Below, piece after piece: positions 1-4,646 of a stretch of DNA of 5,612 nucleotides. Every line of letters begins with the position of its first letter. The stretch's first letter is position 1. The notes beneath the pieces were generated by a model. The model was not told the DNA's origin and made no database searches. It worked only from the letters and a program-made list of their open reading frames with translations. Made by a program: the position numbers and the translations under genes. The stretch is from Candidatus Nitrosopolaris nunavutensis (GTDB lineage Archaea; Thermoproteota; Nitrososphaeria; Nitrososphaerales; Nitrososphaeraceae): the NCBI GenBank assembly GCA_002501855.1, contig DAOM01000358.1, positions 1-5,612 of the forward strand, given 5' to 3'.

Positions 1-1335
1 GCAATAACTTAGCCCGGATTTTATCCCTCCTACAGCTTGCCTAATAATCTCAACTACGCTCCCCTTGTATGGAACCATCGCTTCAACGCCTTCTGGCACA
101 TAATCATTTAGATCATCTGCGTCTGCTGTTTGGCCCCCTTCTTCTCTATATTTTCTGCCTAGTGACGCATAAAATGAAGCCATTCCTCTATACATTTTAT
201 ATTTTTTTCCGTTCTTGACGATTGTCTTGCCTGGACTCTCATCGGTCCCACCAAATAAGCTTCCCACCATGACTGTAGATGCCCCTGCTGCGAGTGCCTT
301 CGTTGAATCGCCGGAGGTTCGTATTCCCCCATCGGAGATTATTGGAATGTTATACTCTTTTGCAACCTTAATACTATCCATTACTGCCGTTAGCTGGGGA
401 ACGCCAGAGCCTGTAATGACCCTCGTAATGCAGATGGATCCAGATCCTACTCCAACTTTCACTGCATCAACACCAGCTTTGATCAAGTCTCTAGTTCCTT
501 CACCTGTCGCAATATTTCCAGCTATTAACTCGCAATATGGAAATGCCTTCTTAATCATATGCACTGCATTAATCGCATTGTCGCTGTGACCATGTGCAAT
601 ATCAACGACTATCGCATCAGAGCCAGCTTCCAGGAGCGATTCGGTGCGTTCTAAATAATCACCCTTTACTCCTACTGCAGCGCCAACGAGTAATCTACCC
701 TTTTTATCTTTAGAAGCGTATGGATATTGCTCCATTTTCAATATATCTTTGCTCGTTATAAGACCGACGATCCGCCGTGTCGCATCAACAACTGGCAGCT
801 TTTCGATTCTGTGATTGTGCAGGATTTCCTTGGCTTGTTCTATAGTGGTCCCCTCCTTCGCTGTAATCACATCCTTGCTCATCAAGTCTGCAACGTTACT
901 GCCACCATTCTTCTCCAATGTGATATCTCGTTGCGTAATGATGCCGGCAAGTCTTTTTCCGTCTTCTTCAACGAGAAGTCCTGATACGCCATAATCTGTC
1001 ATCATTTTTTTTGCATCCTTTACAGTCGTAGTCTCCTTAACAGTATAAGGTTGCTCGATAACGACTGATTCGGAACGCTTCACTTTGAGAATTTCATCTA
1101 CTTGATCTTCGATTGTCATGAACCTGTGAACAATCCCGATACCACCTTCCCTCGCGAGTGCAATGGCCATCCCAGCTTCTGTAATGGTGTCCATATTGGC
1201 GCTGATTAATGGGATATTCAGCGAAATATTAGTAGAAAGTCTAGTTCTAAGATCTGTCTGAGATCTTGATATGACGGCAGATCTTTTTGGGACTAGGAGA
1301 ACGTCGTCAAACGTTAGCCCGTCTTTGATTTGCAA
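1..1335 (-). CDS. guaB: IMP dehydrogenase with tandem CBS domains (C-terminus cut by window edge)
   Basis: Inosine-5'-monophosphate dehydrogenase oxidises IMP to XMP with NAD+, the committed step to guanine nucleotides, in the cytoplasm. I translated 445 residues by hand. The N-terminus LTFDDVLLVP opens the (beta/alpha)8 barrel. Two CBS domains are inserted at about residues 90-205, where they usually sense adenine/guanine nucleotides. NAD-site Asp245 lies in VVDIAHGHS and the catalytic Cys302 in GVGSGSICITR. Asp335 of SDGGIRTSGD and the MVGSLFGGTDESPG stretch (about 356-369) bind the IMP phosphate. The distal flap reads VPEGVEAMVPYKG (413-425). The Cys loop resembles the eukaryotic GSGSICIT form. 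The last visible residues, GGIKSGLSYC, indicate that roughly 30-40 residues lie outside. TTG at 1333-1335 is the only standard start between the in-frame stop at 1393-1395 and the conserved region; AAGGA precedes it at 4 nt. At the flap position normally Arg-Tyr I read Lys-Tyr. Confidence 0.96.
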   Translation of the reverse strand, partial: MQIKDGLTFDDVLLVPKRSAVISRSQTDLRTRLSTNISLNIPLISANMDTITEAGMAIALAREGGIGIVHRFMTIEDQVDEILKVKRSESVVIEQPYTVKETTTVKDAKKMMTDYGVSGLLVEEDGKRLAGIITQRDITLEKNGGSNVADLMSKDVITAKEGTTIEQAKEILHNHRIEKLPVVDATRRIVGLITSKDILKMEQYPYASKDKKGRLLVGAAVGVKGDYLERTESLLEAGSDAIVVDIAHGHSDNAINAVHMIKKAFPYCELIAGNIATGEGTRDLIKAGVDAVKVGVGSGSICITRVITGSGVPQLTAVMDSIKVAKEYNIPIISDGGIRTSGDSTKALAAGASTVMVGSLFGGTDESPGKTIVKNGKKYKMYRGMASFYASLGRKYREEGGQTADADDLNDYVPEGVEAMVPYKGSVVEIIRQAVGGIKSGLSYC

Positions 1336-1337
1336 AT
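1328..1337. repeat. Palindrome ATTTGCAAAT over the guaB start codon
   Basis: This perfect 10-bp palindrome includes the TTG start codon of guaB (1333-1335). The 11-bp word ATTTGCAAATT recurs at 1436-1446 in the same intergenic region. Because it overlaps start-proximal coding sequence, part of it may be constrained by the protein. Confidence 0.4.
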
Positions 1338-1401
1338 TTTCCTTGATATGGTGGTGGGCGTGTAGCGTTATAAGCCTTCCTGTCGAGAGCGCTCAACCCT
1401 C

Positions 1402-1411
1402 AATTTTAATT
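1402..1411 (-). promoter_or_regulatory. Probable TATA box of guaB (ATTAAAAT)
   Basis: On the minus strand this reads TAATTAAAAT, matching archaeal A/T-rich TATA boxes. With the usual spacing of about 26 bp, transcription would start near 1380, giving a leader of about 45 nt before the TTG start. A competing candidate, CTTATAAC at 1367-1374, would give a leader of only about 10 nt. I prefer the first because the identical ATTAAAAT word, preceded by the same 12-bp element, occurs at the divergent gene. Confidence 0.4.
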
Positions 1412-1420
1412 AGCATTATA

Positions 1421-1432
1421 GTGTTGGGATAT
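1421..1432 (-). repeat. 12-bp promoter element, guaB-side copy
   Basis: On the minus strand this reads ATATCCCAACAC, differing at one base from the copy at 1489-1500. It ends 10 bp upstream of the ATTAAAAT box of guaB. Together the two copies form an inverted repeat with a 56-bp spacer. Such a position next to the TATA/BRE fits a transcription-factor site; the factor is unknown. Confidence 0.55.
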
Positions 1433-1435
1433 GTT

Positions 1436-1445
1436 ATTTGCAAAT
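1436..1445. repeat. Palindrome ATTTGCAAAT, second copy
   Basis: This is the second copy of the palindromic word found over the guaB start, 108 bp away, lying between the two 12-bp promoter elements. An operator for a dimeric regulator is possible but unproven. Confidence 0.4.
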
Positions 1446-1488
1446 TGAATGTATGGGATTTCTTACATGTTATTTCCTCATCAGAATT

Positions 1489-1500
1489 ATATCCCAATAC
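1489..1500 (+). repeat. 12-bp promoter element, copy for the plus-strand gene
   Basis: ATATCCCAATAC matches the guaB-side copy at 11 of 12 positions in the orientation facing its own promoter. It ends 6 bp upstream of ATTAAAATATTA. The same order of element then box at both divergent promoters suggests joint control. Confidence 0.55.
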
Positions 1501-1506
1501 CAACAG

Positions 1507-1518
1507 ATTAAAATATTA
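1507..1518 (+). promoter_or_regulatory. Probable TATA box of the winged-helix-like gene
   Basis: ATTAAAATATTA is a good archaeal TATA match. A start site about 26 bp downstream falls near 1537-1540, which would leave a leader of about 15 nt, with the ribosome-binding AGGAGGA almost at the 5' end of the transcript. The box is preceded by ATATCCCAATAC at 1489-1500. Confidence 0.5.
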
Positions 1519-1535
1519 TCATAAGTGTCGTTTAT

Positions 1536-1542
1536 AGGAGGA
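1536..1542 (+). promoter_or_regulatory. Strong Shine-Dalgarno AGGAGGA deciding the TTG start at 1554
   Basis: AGGAGGA is complementary to the archaeal 16S rRNA 3' end and lies 11 nt before TTG at 1554-1556. It supports that non-ATG start and is the strongest ribosome-binding site in the window. Confidence 0.7.
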
Positions 1543-1553
1543 CCCGACGCTCG

Positions 1554-2231
1554 TTGAAATCGCAGAAATGTAATATCGCAATATTTGACACGTTCAAGAC
1601 TCGAAACAACAAGATTACTGGGGAGGCAAGAAGGCAGCGAGGAATAATAGCCCATCTTGCGACAGAGCGGAGCCCGGAGCTACGAACAAGGACTTCTATA
1701 GCACGTATTATTGCCGATAGACACGGCATTTTATGGCAAAACATATACTCTGGAATTTTCAGAGATCTTGACGAAGTGTTAATCCCATCAGGTGTTGTCA
1801 TAGAAGGGGGTAGATTGCCGTTGCGGCGCGGTCCCAAAGCTTTGCAGATGGAGGGTGTCCCTTTCTATGAATTGAGTGAAACAGGGCTTCTTGTTGCCTC
1901 TTCAATAGAAGAGGTAGGTCCTAGCAGAACGAAAATGTTAGAGTCATATATTAGATCTCTTCCGAGTGGTACCCCTGACTACGAAATAATGCGGGAAGGG
2001 ATTTTATTGCTAATCAGATTCTTTCCATCTTTCGCATGCAAAATTATCAATGAATATGTCCGCGCATTTACCCTAGGTTTAATCGAAGGTATTACTCCGA
2101 TGGATATTAGTAAACTGCGTTCGGTGATTTCAGCCCAGATCGGACTAGAAAAGGAACTTATAGAGTCTTTTGATCGGCTGCAATCCGATCAAAAGGAAAC
2201 TATTAGCAGGTTTATCAATCTCATCAGCTGA
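1554..2231 (+). CDS. Unknown protein with winged-helix-like N-terminal half
   Basis: I do not recognise a named family for these 225 residues. A basic N-terminus (residues 15-51, rich in Arg and Lys) leads into SIARIIADRHGILW and a helix-turn-helix-like stretch. Then come RRGPKALQ (91-98) and PFYELSETGLLVASSI (103-118), a pattern common at the end of archaeal winged-helix DNA-binding domains. The C-terminal half (about 125-225) looks helical, with a hydrophobic patch ILLLIRFFPSFACKII at 150-165. There is no clear membrane segment and no signal peptide. The start is TTG with a strong ribosome-binding site at 1536-1542. The gene diverges from guaB and converges with the zinc-ribbon gene, 7 bp away. 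Shared promoter elements suggest it may be co-regulated with guaB or even regulate it; that is inference. A perfect 11-bp hairpin lies inside its 3' end. Confidence 0.8.
   Translation: MKSQKCNIAIFDTFKTRNNKITGEARRQRGIIAHLATERSPELRTRTSIARIIADRHGILWQNIYSGIFRDLDEVLIPSGVVIEGGRLPLRRGPKALQMEGVPFYELSETGLLVASSIEEVGPSRTKMLESYIRSLPSGTPDYEIMREGILLLIRFFPSFACKIINEYVRAFTLGLIEGITPMDISKLRSVISAQIGLEKELIESFDRLQSDQKETISRFINLIS
2167..2195. repeat. Perfect 11-bp inverted repeat near the end of the winged-helix-like gene
   Basis: CTTTTGATCGG and CCGATCAAAAG flank a 7-base loop. In RNA a further G-U pair could extend the stem. It codes for SFDRLQSDQK (205-214) on the plus strand. On the minus strand it lies 44-72 nt past the zinc-ribbon stop codon, so it could shape the 3' end of that transcript. 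No T-run follows it on either side, so it is not a classic intrinsic terminator. Confidence 0.6.
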
Positions 2232-2238
2232 AGAATCA

Positions 2239-2400
2239 CTACTGACCTCTATAACCACATCCAACACATTGATATTTATTTAACTTTCCTTTACATTGTT
2301 CGCAACGCCAAATTTTTTCAGTTTTACACTTAGGACAAATAAAATTTTCTGATAGCTCGCCTGGACGCACTTCTTTACCGCACGCGGTGCATTTTGGCAT
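2239..2400 (-). CDS. Small double zinc-ribbon protein (HVO_2753 / DUF1610 type)
   Basis: This 53-residue cytoplasmic protein has four CxxC pairs: Cys4/7, Cys22/25, Cys33/36 and Cys45/48, enough for two zinc sites. IWRCEQCK in the middle and the closing CVGCGYRG match the archaeal family annotated as zinc-ribbon RNA-binding protein with a role in translation (COG2888-like). Its molecular function is not established. I choose ATG at 2398-2400 because the family typically begins MPKC. An in-frame ATG at 2419-2421 would add seven residues, and the TATA box places transcription start at about 2421-2424, so a leaderless longer form cannot be excluded. No Shine-Dalgarno precedes either start. The gene converges with the plus-strand gene ending at 2231. 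Confidence 0.9.
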   Translation of the reverse strand: MPKCTACGKEVRPGELSENFICPKCKTEKIWRCEQCKGKLNKYQCVGCGYRGQ

Positions 2401-2447
2401 TTCGTATGAGCCTGCGTACATCTAAATACGCATTAGCTACTACCCTT

Positions 2448-2457
2448 ATTTTTAATT
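2448..2457 (-). promoter_or_regulatory. Probable TATA box of the zinc-ribbon gene
   Basis: On the minus strand the sequence reads AATTAAAAAT, a good archaeal TATA box. The expected start about 26 bp downstream is near 2421-2424, leaving either a leader of about 20 nt to ATG 2400 or a leaderless transcript from ATG 2421. Confidence 0.5.
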
Positions 2458-2495
2458 TTATTACACGCAAGGAAGAAACGATTGAAACTCCGATT

Positions 2496-2666
2496 TTAAA
2501 ATTTGACTGCATTACCGATAACGATCAGATCGTATCCTGACAAACCTTTTGTACAGGAGTAGAGCTCATCAGATCCTTTCCCAGGGTTTTCTAAGAAGTA
2601 TTTCTCGATTCGATATGAATCGTCCAATGCGTATTTGATACTGAAAGTAAGTAAGATATCTATCAA
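2496..2666 (-). CDS. Possible small ORF, 56 codons (uncertain)
   Basis: An open frame on the minus strand starts at TTG (2664-2666) and stops at 2496-2498. Its centre translates to SIKYALDDSYRIEKYF and its end to GYDLIVIGNAVKF, a balanced, protein-like composition rather than the A/T-biased residues of junk frames. I see no Shine-Dalgarno, no ATG and no clear promoter of its own; the proposed start overlaps the TATA box of the divergent secreted-protein gene. The DLIVIG string resembles a beta strand in several nucleotide-binding folds, including universal stress proteins, but it is far too short to assign. It could be a small protein, a gene remnant or chance. Confidence 0.25.
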   Translation of the reverse strand: MIDILLTFSIKYALDDSYRIEKYFLENPGKGSDELYSCTKGLSGYDLIVIGNAVKF

Positions 2667-2676
2667 TAAAATATAA
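2666..2676 (+). promoter_or_regulatory. Probable TATA box of the secreted-protein gene
   Basis: ATAAAATATAA lies about 46 bp before the ATG at 2718. Expected transcription start is near 2697, giving a leader of about 20 nt that contains no Shine-Dalgarno sequence. Confidence 0.5.
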
Positions 2677-2717
2677 CACTTATTCTTTTTTACTCGGCAA
2701 AGAAATTACTCCCAATC

Positions 2718-3440
2718 ATGGACGGATACCAAGTAGCGAACTATTTCGGAGTTTTCGGCTTTACGATCATCAGCGTATTATTAGTATTGTCAAAGTCAGT
2801 CTCTCCGATAGGCGAATTTCCGCCAATGGCAATAGCACAACAAGGAATAAAGGACATGACAAATGCCACACACTTTACAGCGAAAGGCGGGGTCTCTAAT
2901 CAGACTATTGAATCCGTAATGGGCTCTTTCATGAGTCCGAAATCATTGATGGCCTCCGCAATTGATCAAATCCGTAACAGCACGGCAAAAAATAATACAA
3001 ATGCCCGTACTAATTCTGGAATTATGTTTGTTAGGGACTCGGATACAGTTCTGCTATCACATCAGATTCTCCCTCCAAAAGACTTTATACATATTTACGA
3101 CTCGACGCCGTATAAGATAATGAATGGGTATTTGACTGCGAAGCTTCCCTGTGATACGAATCTTCAAAGTCCGCTGGAAATACGAGTCGGCCAGCTCACA
3201 AATCTTAAGCCGGCAAAATTAGGGATAGTCAAAGAATTGTCGAAGCCCGGGTATATGTGCATGTATTATGCCAATCTCTCACCGTCTGGATTGCTGGCCA
3301 AGGCGAGTAACTCCACAACGATCACGGATATAGCACTTTTTAACCCTACTGGTTACAGAGTTATACTATTAAACACAAGTACTATCGTTATCGGAGTCAA
3401 CGGAATTATGCCTTTAACAGAATCAAGTAAAATGCAATGA
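2718..3440 (+). CDS. Predicted secreted or membrane-anchored protein of unknown function
   Basis: The 240-residue product has one hydrophobic segment at about residues 10-24 (FGVFGFTIISVLLVL) near its N-terminus, so it is probably exported or anchored. AIA followed by QQ at 38-42 could be a signal-peptidase site, but it lies unusually far from the hydrophobic core. Residues 50-100 are rich in Ser, Thr and Asn and look flexible. Residues 101-230 look like a folded beta-rich domain, with two Cys (Cys145 in LPCD, Cys181 in YMCMYY) that could form a disulfide. Seven N-x-S/T sequons (Asn49, 61, 87, 92, 186, 198, 219) fit archaeal surface glycosylation. The pattern MNGYLTAKLPCD through TIVIGVNGI is like hypothetical exported proteins I associate with ammonia-oxidising archaea; function is unknown. 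It starts at ATG without a Shine-Dalgarno and stands alone, convergent with rnz. Confidence 0.8.
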   Translation: MDGYQVANYFGVFGFTIISVLLVLSKSVSPIGEFPPMAIAQQGIKDMTNATHFTAKGGVSNQTIESVMGSFMSPKSLMASAIDQIRNSTAKNNTNARTNSGIMFVRDSDTVLLSHQILPPKDFIHIYDSTPYKIMNGYLTAKLPCDTNLQSPLEIRVGQLTNLKPAKLGIVKELSKPGYMCMYYANLSPSGLLAKASNSTTITDIALFNPTGYRVILLNTSTIVIGVNGIMPLTESSKMQ

Positions 3441-3588
3441 CCTTGGGGAACTAAGATGTGAATGCGTCTCATCAAATAAGCAACTGCATAGATCCTAAAA
3501 ATGTAGAAGCTGGCTTTCTCAAACCATCGATTGTCATTCAAAAATTCAAATTACATGACTGCAGCCAGCCATTATGACCCAGGTATGA
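3441..3588. other. Convergent intergenic gap, no gene seen
   Basis: This 148-bp gap lies between the ends of the secreted-protein gene and rnz. The minus strand carries T-rich sequence (TTTGAATTTTTGAAT, about 3540-3554), which might serve archaeal termination behind rnz. GCTGGCT at 3509-3515 and AGCCAGC at 3563-3569 are a 7-bp inverted repeat with a long spacer, probably chance. No tRNA or coding frame was found. Confidence 0.5.
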
Positions 3589-4515
3589 TCACTCAGACTC
3601 ACCGTATGGAATGTCGACTACCTTCAGATCTTCTGCAGCTTCAACGTTTTCATGGATAGCTCTTGCTTCATTAATTAATCCAGATGTTTCTTCATATCTC
3701 GTGCTGAAGTGAGTAAGGAACAATTTTTTTACCTCTGATTCCCGTGCCAGCATAGCTGCTTCTGTCGCTGTAGAATGAAAATTCTTGACCGCCTTTTGGT
3801 ATTTATCATGACCGTACGTCGATTCGAAGATGAGCAGGTCACAATTCTTGAAGAAATCTCGCAATTTAAGGGTGGGTCTTGTGTCACCAGATATTCCTAT
3901 TTTTCTGCCAGCCCTCGCCGGTCCAGTCATTTGGCTGGACTTTATCAATTCCCCTTCATAGATAATGTCCTGACCGTGCTGCAATTTGCTATAAAGATCA
4001 CTCTCTGGGATATGGAACCGTTTAGCCTCACTAATGTTAAAAATTCCTGGTCTATCAAATTCAGTGAGACAGTAGGAAAATGAAGGGACTAAATGCTTTG
4101 ATTCGCAACAAGTTATTTGGTAATCTTTCTCTTTTACTACAAGACCCTCGCAATCAATTATATGCATATTGATATTAAATAGTAGCCCGAAATTTACTAT
4201 TCGCATGTTTTCCGTGACAAATTCGGCTAATTTTCCTTGCCCATATATATCGACTGCCATTACTCTTCCTTGCAAAGACATTGTTTGTAAGAGCCCAAGC
4301 AAGCCGACACAATGATCAGTGTGCATATGCGTTATAAAAATTTTCATTCGTTTATTCATTCCTAAACCAGCCCTTATGAAATTTCGCTGCATGCCTTCAC
4401 CGGCATCAAATAACAATAATTCATTTCCTCTTTTTATCACGACTGAAGATAAACCGCGCTCTGCTGTTGGAGCTGCAGCAGAGGTTCCAAGAAAAATCAA
4501 CTTCATATCAACCAT
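3589..4515 (-). CDS. rnz: Ribonuclease Z (tRNA 3'-processing endonuclease)
   Basis: RNase Z cuts precursor tRNAs after the discriminator base so that CCA can be added. The 308 residues match the usual short-form length and the metallo-beta-lactamase fold. GTSAAAPT (10-17) opens it. The zinc ligands are all present: HMHTDH (His63, His65, Asp67, His68), His141 in KHLVPSFSY, Asp211 in ISGDTRP and His269 in LTHFS. The HST motif is at 247-249. Residues about 155-205 form the tRNA-binding exosite region, including GPARAGRK. The frame is open back to ATG 4593, but I choose ATG 4513-4515: GAGGA lies 4 nt upstream, and a TATA box at 4557-4564 lies inside the would-be extension. ATG 4504-4506 (MKLIFLG) is another possible start. 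It follows prs on the same strand after 131 bp, apparently with its own promoter. Confidence 0.96.
   Translation of the reverse strand: MVDMKLIFLGTSAAAPTAERGLSSVVIKRGNELLLFDAGEGMQRNFIRAGLGMNKRMKIFITHMHTDHCVGLLGLLQTMSLQGRVMAVDIYGQGKLAEFVTENMRIVNFGLLFNINMHIIDCEGLVVKEKDYQITCCESKHLVPSFSYCLTEFDRPGIFNISEAKRFHIPESDLYSKLQHGQDIIYEGELIKSSQMTGPARAGRKIGISGDTRPTLKLRDFFKNCDLLIFESTYGHDKYQKAVKNFHSTATEAAMLARESEVKKLFLTHFSTRYEETSGLINEARAIHENVEAAEDLKVVDIPYGESE
4459..4483. repeat. 8-bp inverted repeat early in rnz
   Basis: CTCTGCTG and CAGCAGAG flank a 9-base loop, about 32-56 nt inside the rnz coding region. A G/C-rich stem so near the start could affect translation, but the codons there encode the conserved AAAPTAER stretch, so coincidence is likely. 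Confidence 0.35.
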
Positions 4516-4556
4516 ACTGTCCTCGTAAATGCCCCTTGTTATTCTCAGCGCGAATA

Positions 4557-4564
4557 GTATATAC
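4557..4564 (-). promoter_or_regulatory. Probable TATA box of rnz
   Basis: GTATATAC, preceded by an A-run on the minus strand, is about 45 bp upstream of the chosen rnz start. Expected transcription start near 4535 leaves a leader of about 20 nt carrying GAGGA. Its position argues against the upstream ATG at 4593. Confidence 0.5.
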
Positions 4565-4646
4565 TTTTTACGTTGAATAGTAGACTCCTGCATTTCTTCT
4601 CATAATCACTCGTTATTGTTGTCGACGCTGCGTAGATTTTGATACA

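Larger units (their letters stand above)
1336..1553. promoter_or_regulatory. Divergent promoter region between guaB and the winged-helix-like gene
   Basis: This non-coding stretch separates two genes read outwards from it. It holds a TATA-like box for each gene, two copies of a 12-bp element just upstream of those boxes, and two copies of the palindromic word ATTTGCAAATT. A weaker relative of the 12-bp element, GTATGGGATTT, starts at 1451. I found no convincing coding in it; short open frames here lack a sensible start signal or simply overlap the neighbouring genes. The density of repeated, oriented words suggests regulated promoters, but that is inference. Confidence 0.7.

Noticed and set aside
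215..589. 124-codon plus-strand frame antisense to guaB
   Set aside because: It lies opposite conserved guaB coding sequence (catalytic loop and phosphate site) and its translation is a low-complexity shadow.
1250..1284. Three AGATCT sites close together
   Set aside because: They fall in guaB codons for common Arg-Ser/Asp-Leu combinations and have no regular spacing; probably coincidence.
3353..3541. 62-codon minus-strand frame overlapping the end of the secreted-protein gene
   Set aside because: It is mostly antisense to that gene, has no promoter or ribosome-binding site and no recognisable motif.
3928..3947. GTCCAG/CTGGAC inverted repeat within rnz
   Set aside because: Only 6 bp with an 8-base loop inside coding sequence; expected by chance.
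4516..4593. 26-residue N-terminal extension of RNase Z from ATG 4593
   Set aside because: The rnz TATA box lies inside it, GAGGA precedes ATG 4515, and the family begins directly with the MKLIFLGTS-like strand.
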